In this document: positions 9,205 to 17,667 of the stretch, in pieces
How the letters are laid out: every line of letters starts with the position of its first letter
Numbering within the stretch: the stretch's first letter is position 1
Origin: Deltaproteobacteria bacterium
Lineage (GTDB): Bacteria; Acidobacteriota; Holophagae; Holophagales; Holophagaceae
DNA: 32,103 nt
Direction of reading: 5' to 3'
Assembly (NCBI GenBank): GCA_020048105.1
Contig: JAIFMW010000056.1
Span: 1-32,103, forward strand
Translations under genes and position numbers: made by a program
Notes under the pieces: model-generated
What the model saw: the letters and a program-made list of their open reading frames with translations, nothing else
Databases searched by the model: none
What the model was told of the DNA's origin: nothing

Positions 9205-10031
9205 AGCCACACCAAGTACCTCGCACCGCCTATCGCCTGGGCGTTGAATACGACGGCTCGCGTTTTCAGGGATGGCAAAAACAATCTGAACGCCAAGTCG
9301 CCCAGGGTGTACGCACTGTCACCGGAACTCTGGAACGTGTTCTGCACGAAGCCAACCAACACCCTCTCACACTCGGCGGCTCCGGTCGCACGGACGCGGG
9401 AGTGCATTCCCTCGGTCAGGTCGCCCATTTACACCTGCCTTCGGCGGGTGCACCGAAGCCCCAGGAGCTTCAGCGAATCTTCGATGAAGGCCTTCCCTCC
9501 GATGTGGCAATTACAAGCATCCACCCGTGCAGCACCTCCTTTCATGCCCGCCACGACGCACTGACCCGAACCTATCTCTACCAGCTCAGTCTGCGTCGTA
9601 CCGCCTTCGGGAAATCCATGCTCTGGTGGGTCAAGAGCCGCATGGAACTTCAGCGATTGGAGGAGGCTTGGTCTCTCTTTGCTGGGAATCATGATGCCGC
9701 CGCCTTCTCGGACCTCGAACCAGGTGAGGATTCCCACGTTCAAATCAAGAACTGCGAATTCGCAAAGGACGGCTCCCTCATTTTGCTGCGATTGACCGCT
9801 GGGTTCTTCCTACGCCGCCAGGTGCGACGCATGGTAGGAGCTGCAGTGCTTTGCGGATTAGGCAAAGAAAAAGTCGAACGTCTGCGACGCGACCTTGAAA
9901 ACCCCACGCCCGAATCAACCCTGCACTGGGCCGAAAAGGCCGCACCCTCAGCAGGCCTTTTTCTTGAAAGGGTGCGCTACCCGGGGGATCCCGACAATTC
10001 ACCCCTGGTCCCAATCCTGCGAGTGCCGTGA
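9201..10031 (+). CDS. truA: tRNA pseudouridine(38-40) synthase
   Basis: YRLGVEYDGSRFQGWQKQ, GSGRTDAGVHSLGQVAHL, FHARHDALTRTYLYQL, FFLRRQVRRMVGAAV. ATGA overlap with the upstream gene. Confidence 0.95.
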   Translation: MKPHQVPRTAYRLGVEYDGSRFQGWQKQSERQVAQGVRTVTGTLERVLHEANQHPLTLGGSGRTDAGVHSLGQVAHLHLPSAGAPKPQELQRIFDEGLPSDVAITSIHPCSTSFHARHDALTRTYLYQLSLRRTAFGKSMLWWVKSRMELQRLEEAWSLFAGNHDAAAFSDLEPGEDSHVQIKNCEFAKDGSLILLRLTAGFFLRRQVRRMVGAAVLCGLGKEKVERLRRDLENPTPESTLHWAEKAAPSAGLFLERVRYPGDPDNSPLVPILRVP

Positions 10032-10060
10032 CACTTATCGCAAGGAAAGAAGATTAAAAT

Positions 10061-10088
10061 TTCCCTGGATGCAATTGCTTCCAGGGAA
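10061..10088 (+). promoter_or_regulatory. Perfect 9-bp stem-loop immediately upstream of the sdaAB ribosome-binding site
   Basis: TTCCCTGGA-TGCAATTGCT-TCCAGGGAA followed by GGGAGGG and ATG at 10100. Confidence 0.5.
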
Positions 10089-10099
10089 GGGAGGGCCCG

Positions 10100-10768
10100 A
10101 TGGGCATCTTCGATGTAATCGGCCCCGTCATGGTAGGGCCGAGCAGTTCACATACCGCAGGCGCAGTTCGCATCGGACTCTTCGCTCGCCGCCTGCTCGG
10201 ATCCGGTCCCAAGGTCGCCAATATTGGTCTCCATGGTTCCTTCGCGGCCACGGGTGAAGGGCACGGAACGCCTCTGGCGCTGCTAGCAGGCCTTCTGGGC
10301 CTGCAACCCGATGATGAACGCATTCCGGCTGCGGCAGAACTGGCGCGTGAGCAGGGCCTTGACTACCGTTTTGAAACCGTCGACCTGGGGGATGTGCATC
10401 CCAATTCCGTTAGCCTAAATCTCGATGGCGAAGGTTCCAGCCTCGAAATCATGGCCAGCAGCATCGGCGGAGGTCGCATCAAGGTCTGGAGGATTGATGG
10501 TTTCGCCGTGAACCTCGATGGTGAATACCCAACACTGCTGCTTGCCTACCCCGACCGCCCAGGAGCAGTGGCGATTGTGAGTGCCATCTTGGCCAATGCG
10601 GCGATCAACATCGCCACGCTAAAGGCCCATCGCACCGAACGTGGCGGTCAAGCCTTAATGGCCGTTCAACTCGATGAAGTTCCTCCCATAAATATGCTGG
10701 AAAGCCTGCGCCATCTACCGCATTTCGAGCAGGTCCGATTCATTCCTGCTTTGGGATTTGGAGGCTGA
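10100..10768 (+). CDS. sdaAB: L-serine dehydratase, beta subunit (with ACT domain)
   Basis: FDVIGPVMVGPSSSHTAGAVRIG, GSFAATGEGHGT, ACT-like YPTLLLAYPDRPGAVAIVSAILANAAINIATLK. Confidence 0.93.
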   Translation: MGIFDVIGPVMVGPSSSHTAGAVRIGLFARRLLGSGPKVANIGLHGSFAATGEGHGTPLALLAGLLGLQPDDERIPAAAELAREQGLDYRFETVDLGDVHPNSVSLNLDGEGSSLEIMASSIGGGRIKVWRIDGFAVNLDGEYPTLLLAYPDRPGAVAIVSAILANAAINIATLKAHRTERGGQALMAVQLDEVPPINMLESLRHLPHFEQVRFIPALGFGG

Positions 10769-10769
10769 G

Positions 10770-11642
10770 ATGAATAGCAGCACACTTCGAGACGGCACCT
10801 TAGAGACCTATCTGAACGCAGCCAGGGAGCGCGGTTTGCCCTTGTCTGAAATTTTCTTGGAGCGCGAGGCACAAGCCTCGGGACGCCCCAAAGAGGAACT
10901 CGTGGCCTTGATGCATACCCGCATCGCGGTCATGCGGCACTCCCTAAAACGTGGGCTAACTTCACCCCAACGATCAAAAAGTGGGCTCGTGGATGGTGGT
11001 GCACACCGGCTTATGCAATGGTCCAAGGAAGGAAATTCCCTGCTGGGACCTGCCTTCACGAAACTCCTCGCTTCCGCACTGGCCGTGGCGGAAGTGAATG
11101 CGTGCATGGGGCGAATTGTTGCGGCCCCTACAGCGGGGTCTTGCGGCGTGATGCCCTCGGCGATTTTCACGGTTGCCGAGGAAAAAGGAATTCCAGAAGC
11201 GAAATTGGCATTGGCATTTTTTACGGCAGGTGGAATCGGCCTTGTTATCGAAAAACTGGCCAGCCTTTCGGGTGCTGAGGGCGGGTGCCAAGCCGAAGTT
11301 GGTTCTGCCTCTGCGATGGCCGCAGGCGCCATCGTCGAAATGTTGGGTGGTACTCCCGAACAAGTTTCCGCGGCGGTTTCGTTCTCCCTGGCCAATGTGA
11401 TGGGTTTGATCTGTGATCCCGTGCTGGGTCTAGTCGAGGAACCCTGTGTCCGCAGAAATGCCTTGGGTGCACTGAATGCGGTGTCCTGCGCGGAAATGGC
11501 TTTAGCTGGCATTCCGTCTCTTTTCAAGGCCGATCGAGTCATCGAAACCATGGGAAAGGTCGGACGGCGCCTGCCCGAGGAATTTCGAGAAACGGCCAAA
11601 GGCGGTCTAGCTCTGTTACAGCCTGAATTCAATCAAGCCTAA
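10770..11642 (+). CDS. sdaAA: L-serine dehydratase, alpha subunit (Fe-S)
   Basis: AAPTAGSCGVMPSAIFTVAEEKG, GGCQAEVGSASAMAAGA, CDPVLGLVEEPCVRRNA. Confidence 0.93.
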   Translation: MNSSTLRDGTLETYLNAARERGLPLSEIFLEREAQASGRPKEELVALMHTRIAVMRHSLKRGLTSPQRSKSGLVDGGAHRLMQWSKEGNSLLGPAFTKLLASALAVAEVNACMGRIVAAPTAGSCGVMPSAIFTVAEEKGIPEAKLALAFFTAGGIGLVIEKLASLSGAEGGCQAEVGSASAMAAGAIVEMLGGTPEQVSAAVSFSLANVMGLICDPVLGLVEEPCVRRNALGALNAVSCAEMALAGIPSLFKADRVIETMGKVGRRLPEEFRETAKGGLALLQPEFNQA

Positions 11643-11791
11643 TGTGCCGACCCCTGGCAAGGCAGTGATGTTAAAAAACATACAGGCTATGGCTTAGCGC
11701 CCCTCGGCAATTCCAATCCTTTTTGATAAACGGTTGTCGACACGAAATGCAGGCTGTACCATCGTTCACCAAGGCACGAGGGGAGCTGACC

Positions 11792-12076
11792 ATGACCGTC
11801 GAAGACACCGCCAGAAAAGGCAAGGGTACGGTTTTTGTACGGATGGAAGTATGCAAGGGGTGTTCCTATTGCATCGACTTTTGTCCGACGCACGCTCTAG
11901 ACTTCAGCAAGGAATTCAATCAGAAGGGCTACCACTTCCCTGAACTCAATCGTCCGGAAGATTGCACAGGTTGTGATCTCTGCGGGCTTTTCTGTCCCGA
12001 TTTCGCAATCTTTGGGGCCCGGTGGAAAGACCTTGACGAGAAGCGCCAGCAAGCCGCCTCTCAGGTAAAACTTTGA
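11792..12076 (+). CDS. korD: 2-oxoacid:ferredoxin oxidoreductase, ferredoxin-like delta subunit
   Basis: Two 4Fe-4S motifs, CKGCSYCIDFCP and CTGCDLCGLFCP; directly upstream of the alpha subunit gene. Start placed at MTVEDTARK after GGGGAG. Confidence 0.85.
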   Translation: MTVEDTARKGKGTVFVRMEVCKGCSYCIDFCPTHALDFSKEFNQKGYHFPELNRPEDCTGCDLCGLFCPDFAIFGARWKDLDEKRQQAASQVKL

Positions 12077-12080
12077 TTTC

Positions 12081-13262
12081 ATGCGACGGACGGAGGCGAC
12101 ATTGAAAGCGGATCCCAAGGGTGTTCTTTCGGGTGTCCACTTCATCGACGGCGATCACGCCGCCTGTGAAGGGGCACTGGCAGCGGGTTGCCGGTTCGTG
12201 GCTGGCTATCCAATCACCCCAAGCACAGAGATCGTGGAGCGCTTTGCCGCCCGCATCCCGAAGGTGGGTGGCGTCTTCATCCAGATGGAGGACGAGCTCG
12301 CCGCCTCCATCGCCATCCAGGGTGGAGTCTGGGCAGGTCACAAAGTCATGAACGTGACTTCGGGCCCGGGCCTCAGTCTCATGATGGAACACCTCGGCTA
12401 TGCGGCCATGACGGAAACACCGTGTGTGTGGGTGGATGTCCAGCGTGGCGGCCCTTCCACGGGCCTGCCCACCCTGCCCGCCCAGGCCGATATGATGCAG
12501 ATCAAGTGGGGCAGTCACGGCGATTACGAAATCATCGCGCTGTCGCCTAACAGCCCTCAGGAATGCTTTGACCTGATGATCAAGGCTTTCAATCTTTCGG
12601 AAGAATACCGTTGCCCCGTATTTCTGATGATGGATGAGGTCGTGGGCCACATGACCGAACGGGTGAACATTCCACCTGCCGATCAGATCGAGATCACGGA
12701 CCGCAAATGGACCACGAAAAAGCCCGGTGAATACAAAGCCTACGCGACGACTTCCGAAGATCTTGTCCCGGAAATGGTGAAAGCTGGCGATGGGTACCGA
12801 ATCCACGTGACCGGCCTAACCCATGATGAGCGCGGCTATCCTGCAATGGATGTGCCCAATCAGGCCAAATTAATTCCCCGACTGCTCAACAAGATTCGCA
12901 ATAACACCGAACAACTTTTAGACGTTCGCATGGACGGATGCGACGACGCCGATGTGATCGTGATGTCATTCGGAATCACTTCCCGCGTGGCCACTGCTGC
13001 CATCGAAGCTGCCCGCGCCAAGGGACTGAAGGTTGGCAATCTGCGCCTCATCATCTGTTGGCCTTTTCCCGTCAAGCTCATTCAGCAATTAGCCGAAAAA
13101 GTAAAAGCCTTCGTCGTACCTGAACTCAACATGGGCCAAATGGTTCTCGAAGTCCGCAAAGCCGTGGAAGGCAAGGTCAAGGTAATCTCCGTTCCCCACC
13201 CCGGTGGCACCGTCCACGAACCTGAAACCATTCTCGAACAGATCATTGAGGCCGCGCGATGA
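12081..13262 (+). CDS. korA: 2-oxoacid (likely 2-oxoglutarate):ferredoxin oxidoreductase, alpha subunit
   Basis: GDHAACEGALAAGCRFVAGYPITPSTEIVERFA, QMEDELAASIAIQGGVWAGHKVMNVTSGPGLSLM. A TTG start near 12102 after GGAGG is an alternative. Confidence 0.9.
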   Translation: MRRTEATLKADPKGVLSGVHFIDGDHAACEGALAAGCRFVAGYPITPSTEIVERFAARIPKVGGVFIQMEDELAASIAIQGGVWAGHKVMNVTSGPGLSLMMEHLGYAAMTETPCVWVDVQRGGPSTGLPTLPAQADMMQIKWGSHGDYEIIALSPNSPQECFDLMIKAFNLSEEYRCPVFLMMDEVVGHMTERVNIPPADQIEITDRKWTTKKPGEYKAYATTSEDLVPEMVKAGDGYRIHVTGLTHDERGYPAMDVPNQAKLIPRLLNKIRNNTEQLLDVRMDGCDDADVIVMSFGITSRVATAAIEAARAKGLKVGNLRLIICWPFPVKLIQQLAEKVKAFVVPELNMGQMVLEVRKAVEGKVKVISVPHPGGTVHEPETILEQIIEAAR

Positions 13263-14158
13263 GTGAATCCCTCGACCTTCGTTTGGCCTTGGCAGAAACC
13301 GAACTGGAAAACCCGGTATTGCCCTATCTCCGGCAGGACCGAATTCCCCACATCTGGTGCCCCGGCTGTGGCATTGGAACGAGCGTCAATTGTTTCTGCC
13401 GCGCTCTCACCGATAGTGGCCTTGATCTTAACAAAGTCGCCATTGTTTCGGGTATTGGCTGCACCGGACGCACTGCTGGCTATCTGAATCTAGATTCTTT
13501 CCACACCACCCACGGGCGCGCGATCCCATTCGCAACTGGCCTGAAGCTCGGTAATCCCGAATTGAACGTTGTGGTCTACTCCGGTGACGGTGATCTTTTC
13601 GCCATCGGTGGCAACCATTTCTTTCACGCGGCACGGCGCAACATGGACATCTTGGTCATTTGCGTGAACAACTTCACCTACGGCATGACCGGTGGCCAAG
13701 TGGCTCCCACCACACCCGTGGGGCCCACACAAACCACCATGCCTTTGGGGAACTTCGAGAGCCCCTTCAATCTTCCCTTCATTGCCGATGCTTGCGGCGC
13801 CACCTACGTATCCCGCTGGACCGTCTATCACGTACGGCAGCTCGCCAAGGCCATGAAGGAAGCACTTGGAAAGAAGGGCTTCCGGTTTATCGAAGTCATG
13901 AGCCCCTGTCCAACCCTCTATTCGCGCCGCAATCGCCTGGGCGACGGTGTCGATCAAGTCAAGTATTACAAAGAAAGTAGTGTCATCAAGAATGGCGCAG
14001 ATACCAAGGACATCGGGTTGGGCTTCCAAGGCGAAATCGTTGTCGGAAAATTCGTCGACCGTGAGCGCCCCACGTGGCTTGAATCAATGAACGACCATTT
14101 CAGCCACGTGCTGGGTGATCAGTTCACGCCCTACGGCGTGAAGCCGGAAGGAGAATAA
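13259..14158 (+). CDS. korB: 2-oxoacid:ferredoxin oxidoreductase, TPP-binding beta subunit
   Basis: IWCPGCGIG, SGIGCTGRTAGYLNLDSFHTTHGRAIPFATGLK, YSGDGDLFAIGGNHF...NNFTYGMTGGQVAPTTP. ATGA overlap with korA. Confidence 0.92.
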   Translation: MSESLDLRLALAETELENPVLPYLRQDRIPHIWCPGCGIGTSVNCFCRALTDSGLDLNKVAIVSGIGCTGRTAGYLNLDSFHTTHGRAIPFATGLKLGNPELNVVVYSGDGDLFAIGGNHFFHAARRNMDILVICVNNFTYGMTGGQVAPTTPVGPTQTTMPLGNFESPFNLPFIADACGATYVSRWTVYHVRQLAKAMKEALGKKGFRFIEVMSPCPTLYSRRNRLGDGVDQVKYYKESSVIKNGADTKDIGLGFQGEIVVGKFVDRERPTWLESMNDHFSHVLGDQFTPYGVKPEGE

Positions 14159-14160
14159 CC

Positions 14161-14712
14161 ATGGCCACGACTCAAATTCGTGTCGGCGGCCTAGGCGGCC
14201 AGGGCGTCATCCTGAACGCTTCCATCATTGGCAAGGCCGCCAGTATTTACGAAGGCAAGCACGCCACCTTGATTCAAGCCTTTGGTCCCGAAGCGCGCGG
14301 CAGTGCCTGCAGCGCCCAGGTAACCATTTCCAGCGAGGATATCGGCTATCCCTACGTTAAGAACCCAGACGTGCTCGTGCTGATGTCTCAGGATGCCTAT
14401 AACCAATTCGCGCCTTCCCTCAAGCCCGGTGGACTGGTTCTTTACGAAGAAGAACTCGTCACAGTCGATGGCAGAATGCCCGCAGGTGCTAGGGCAATTG
14501 GCATTCCCGCCACACGGTTTGCCGAGGAACTGGGCCGCCGCCTAGTGCTCAACATCATCATGGTTGGTTTTTTCGCGGGGGTAACCGGCCTGCTTACCTT
14601 TGAAGCCGTCGAAAAGGCAGTGCGAGACTCTGTGCCCAAGGGAACCGAGGATTTAAATATGCGTGCCCTCAAAAAGGGCTATGAGTTCGGCCGCGAAACC
14701 AAACTCGTCTAG
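14161..14712 (+). CDS. korC: 2-oxoacid:ferredoxin oxidoreductase, gamma subunit
   Basis: IRVGGLGGQGVILNASIIGKAA, LIQAFGPEARGSACSAQVTIS. Confidence 0.92.
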   Translation: MATTQIRVGGLGGQGVILNASIIGKAASIYEGKHATLIQAFGPEARGSACSAQVTISSEDIGYPYVKNPDVLVLMSQDAYNQFAPSLKPGGLVLYEEELVTVDGRMPAGARAIGIPATRFAEELGRRLVLNIIMVGFFAGVTGLLTFEAVEKAVRDSVPKGTEDLNMRALKKGYEFGRETKLV

Positions 14713-14722
14713 GAGAGAAACC

Positions 14723-15322
14723 ATGGCTCCCGAGGGTTTTCCTCACACCTTCTCACTCAGGGACTCCACACAGGTTCAACTGGCCATCCTCAAGCAGGAG
14801 GAAGGCAAAACCCTCCATGCTTTTTATCGGGGTTTACCGGAAGAAGACCGCCTCAACTTGAAGGAAGACGTGCGGCTTAATGGTTGGGTGGAGCGATTCT
14901 TAGCGAAGGTTTCTGACGGCTCGATCATCAGCCTAGTGGCCAAGGTCGACGGGGAAATCGTTGGAGAAGGAAGCCTCTATCGCACCTTCTATGGCTGGAC
15001 CCGTCACGTTGGAGAAATCCGTCTCACCGTGGGCCCAGCATGGCGCCGCAAGGGCCTCGGGCGCGCCTTGGCAACGGGCCTTGTCAAAATTGCCACGGAT
15101 CTTGGTATTGAGAAAATCGTGGTGCGCGTGGTTGAAAACCAAGTGGCCGCGTTCCATATTGCCCAGCGATTGGGCTTCATGAAGGAAGCTGTGCTTCGTC
15201 GCCATGTGGTTGATCTTGCGGGCAACAAGCGTGATCTGCTAATTCTGGCCAACGATGTCACCCAGATCTGGTCAACCCTCGAGGCCATGCTGATGGACTA
15301 CGAACCCGATAGCGGTCAATAA
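14723..15322 (+). CDS. GNAT-family N-acetyltransferase
   Basis: GEIRLTVGPAWRRKGLGRALATGLVKIATDLGIEKIVVRVVENQVAAFHIAQRLGFMKEAVLRRHVVDLAGNKRDLLILAND; SD AGGAGAG before ATG 14723. Confidence 0.9.
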   Translation: MAPEGFPHTFSLRDSTQVQLAILKQEEGKTLHAFYRGLPEEDRLNLKEDVRLNGWVERFLAKVSDGSIISLVAKVDGEIVGEGSLYRTFYGWTRHVGEIRLTVGPAWRRKGLGRALATGLVKIATDLGIEKIVVRVVENQVAAFHIAQRLGFMKEAVLRRHVVDLAGNKRDLLILANDVTQIWSTLEAMLMDYEPDSGQ

Positions 15323-15337
15323 ATTCAAGTCGCTATT

Positions 15338-15375
15338 ACAGAAACGCCTCGCCGCATGGTGCGAGGCATTTCTGT
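15338..15375 (+). terminator. Strong stem-loop terminator after the kor-GNAT operon
   Basis: ACAGAAACGCCTCGC-CGCATGGT-GCGAGGCATTTCTGT (15-bp stem, one mismatch), followed by ATTTA. Confidence 0.8.
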
Positions 15376-15536
15376 ATTTAGAGACATTGATCACAAGCGC
15401 CGCGAAAGACTAGACCCTTAGGTCGCGTGGGGTTAGGATTACCGCATTCCCAAACACATTACTGGAAACGAATTGTCCCAGCCGTTTGTCATTTCTGGCA
15501 ACCACTCGGTCACCCGTTCCAGGCACCCATGACCAT

Positions 15537-15559
15537 CGGTCCATTTCGAGGACCGAAAT
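15537..15559 (+). promoter_or_regulatory. Two overlapping, mutually exclusive stem-loops in the leader of the RR-hydrogenase operon
   Basis: CGGTCC-ATTTCGA-GGACCG versus ATTTCG-AGGAC-CGAAAT, directly upstream of TAAGGAGA and ATG 15574. Confidence 0.35.
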
Positions 15560-15573
15560 CTAAGGAGACAGCC

Positions 15574-15960
15574 ATGGCCAAGGTCCTCATCGTTGATGAC
15601 GATCCAGATATCGTCGAAGCCAGTCAGCTTTTCCTCGAACGAGAAGGCCACCAGATCGAAACGGCCAATAATCGCCGGGATGGCATGTTGAAGGTTGAGT
15701 CCTTCCAACCAGACCTGCTGATCCTGGACGTAATGATGGAACAGGCCGATGACGGCTTCACCATGGCTCAAGACCTCCGTCGGCTTGGCAAAACCTTCCC
15801 CATTCTGATGCTGACCAGCGTCGCCTCGGCTTCGGGTCTTGCCTTTGACAAGGACTCCGAAATGGTTCCAGTCGATGACTTCCAATCCAAGCCCGTGGAA
15901 CCTGCAACCCTCGTCAAGAAGGTGGCGGATCTCCTGAATGCTAGGAGAACCCCATGCTGA
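15574..15960 (+). CDS. Single-domain response regulator, first gene of the hydrogenase operon
   Basis: MAKVLIVDDDPDIVEASQLFLEREGHQIETANN, LLILDVMM, ILMLTSVAS, FQSKPVEPATL; SD AAGGAGA. Stop overlaps the start of the next gene. Confidence 0.92.
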   Translation: MAKVLIVDDDPDIVEASQLFLEREGHQIETANNRRDGMLKVESFQPDLLILDVMMEQADDGFTMAQDLRRLGKTFPILMLTSVASASGLAFDKDSEMVPVDDFQSKPVEPATLVKKVADLLNARRTPC

Positions 15961-16475
15961 TGACCGAGCGCGACCGCGTAACCAACGAGATCAAAGCCCT
16001 CACGGACAAACTAGGGCACAACCGAACATCACTGGTGCCGATACTCCAAGATGTGAAGCGCAAATATCACCGCATTGACAGCTTTGCCATGCAGGTCATC
16101 GCTGATGAGCTGGGCATCCACCCCGTCGAGGTGCACAGCGTTGCGTCGTTCTACTCGTTCCTTGGTGACCATGTCCAAGGCAAGTATGTGATTCGCTTGT
16201 GCCGGACCATTTCCTGCGATATGCAGAACAAAGAGCGAGTGGCTCGCCAGTTAGAGAACGATCTCGACATTTCCTTTGGCGAAACCACCAAAGACGGCAA
16301 GTTCACCCTTGAATGGGCGAACTGCATGGGGATGTGTGATCAGGGCCCTGCGCTGCTGGTCAACGACAGGGTTTTCACAAAAGTCACCCCCGAGAGCGTT
16401 CATGAAATCCTCCAGGAGTGCCGCAGCGCCTTTGGCCAGCACGCCGCAGAGCGGAAGGAGGTCCATCTCGTATGA
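15954..16475 (+). CDS. hydC: NADH-dependent [FeFe]-hydrogenase, NuoE-like 2Fe-2S subunit
   Basis: SLVPILQDVKRKYHRIDSFAMQVIADELGIHPVEVHSVASFYSFL, CRTISC ... CMGMC ligand pattern. Start 15954 or 15960. Confidence 0.9.
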   Translation: MLMTERDRVTNEIKALTDKLGHNRTSLVPILQDVKRKYHRIDSFAMQVIADELGIHPVEVHSVASFYSFLGDHVQGKYVIRLCRTISCDMQNKERVARQLENDLDISFGETTKDGKFTLEWANCMGMCDQGPALLVNDRVFTKVTPESVHEILQECRSAFGQHAAERKEVHLV

Positions 16476-17653
16476 ATACCATCCCGACCTTTTCCTCGAT
16501 GACCCCCGAAGCCGGGCTTAAAAAGGCCTTTGGCATGACACGCCCCGACATCATCGCCCAAATCAACGCATCCGGGCTAAAAGGCCGTGGTGGTGCGGGT
16601 TTCCCCACAGGCGTTAAGTGGAATTTTGCGGCGTCCGCCAAGGCTGACAAAAAATACATCGTCTGCAACGCGGATGAAGGCGAACCCGGAACCTTCAAGG
16701 ACCGCGTCATTCTTCAGGAATACGCCGATCTTGTTTTCGAAGGCATGACCATCGCAGCCAAAGCGGTGGGCGCCAAGGAAGGCATTCTCTTCCTTCGCGG
16801 AGAGTACACCTACTTGCGGCCCCATCTGGAAGCCGTTCTGGCCAAGCGCCGCGAAAAGAAATTGCTGGGAAAAAATGTGCTAAGCGCGGACATCGAATTT
16901 GATATCAGGATTTTCATGGGCGCCGGTGCTTACATTTGCGGTGAAGAAACGGCCCTCATCGAATGCCTGGAAGGCTTCCGTGGTGAACCTCGCAATCGAC
17001 CGCCTTTCCCCGTCAATACGGGCTTCCTGGATCGCCCATCTGTTGTCAATAACGTCGAAACGCTTGCCTGGGCGGCGTGCATCCTGCAGGAAGGCCCCGA
17101 ATGGTTCAAGAGCAAGGGCACCGAGAAGTCAACCGGCATCAAGATTTTCAGTATCTCGGGCGATTGCGAACGTCCTGGTGTTTATGAATTTCCGCTCGGA
17201 ATCACCGTGGCTGACCTGCTCAAAAAAGTTGGTGGTACGAAGGCCCGCGCCGTCCAAATTGGTGGCGCTTCCGGTCAGTGCGTTCCAGCTTCGGAATTCC
17301 AACGCTGCATCGCCTTTGAGGATATTCCAACCGGCGGCTCCGTCATCGTTTTTGGACCCCAGCGCGACATGCTGGATGTGCTGCATAACTTCCTAGAATT
17401 CTTCGTGGATGAAAGCTGTGGCCAGTGCACCCCATGCCGTTTGGGCAATCGGAAACTGCTCGAAGGTGTCGAGATGCTCAAGGCTGGCACCTGCTCGATG
17501 GCCTACCTGCGGGAGCTCTGTGCCCTGGGTGAGAGCATGCAGCTGTCCTCCAAATGCGGTCTCGGCCAAAGCAGTCCGTGTGCGTTCCTCTCGGTGGTCA
17601 AACACTTCCGCGATGAACTCATGGGCAGAACCAATTCCCTTACCCACGCCTGA
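16472..17653 (+). CDS. hydB: NADH-dependent [FeFe]-hydrogenase, NuoF-like flavoprotein subunit
   Basis: SGLKGRGGAGFPTGVKW, CNADEGEPGTFKDR, GAGAYICGEETALIECLEG, SCGQCTPCRLG...KCGLGQSSPCAF. ATGA overlap with hydC. The track ORF extends upstream to 16418. Confidence 0.92.
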   Translation: MNTIPTFSSMTPEAGLKKAFGMTRPDIIAQINASGLKGRGGAGFPTGVKWNFAASAKADKKYIVCNADEGEPGTFKDRVILQEYADLVFEGMTIAAKAVGAKEGILFLRGEYTYLRPHLEAVLAKRREKKLLGKNVLSADIEFDIRIFMGAGAYICGEETALIECLEGFRGEPRNRPPFPVNTGFLDRPSVVNNVETLAWAACILQEGPEWFKSKGTEKSTGIKIFSISGDCERPGVYEFPLGITVADLLKKVGGTKARAVQIGGASGQCVPASEFQRCIAFEDIPTGGSVIVFGPQRDMLDVLHNFLEFFVDESCGQCTPCRLGNRKLLEGVEMLKAGTCSMAYLRELCALGESMQLSSKCGLGQSSPCAFLSVVKHFRDELMGRTNSLTHA

Positions 17654-17667
17654 TCGAGGAGCCGAAC

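Noticed and set aside
10808-11632. 274-aa minus-strand ORF
   Set aside because: Mirror of sdaAA, Ser/Ala/Pro-rich with no family features; shadow ORF.
11946-12806. 286-aa minus-strand ORF
   Set aside because: Antisense to korD/korA, low-complexity His/Asp/Arg-rich composition; shadow ORF.
15376-15573. Possible sigma-54 site (CTGGCAACCACTCGG) upstream of the hydrogenase operon
   Set aside because: Lacks the TGC element at the required spacing; not supportable.
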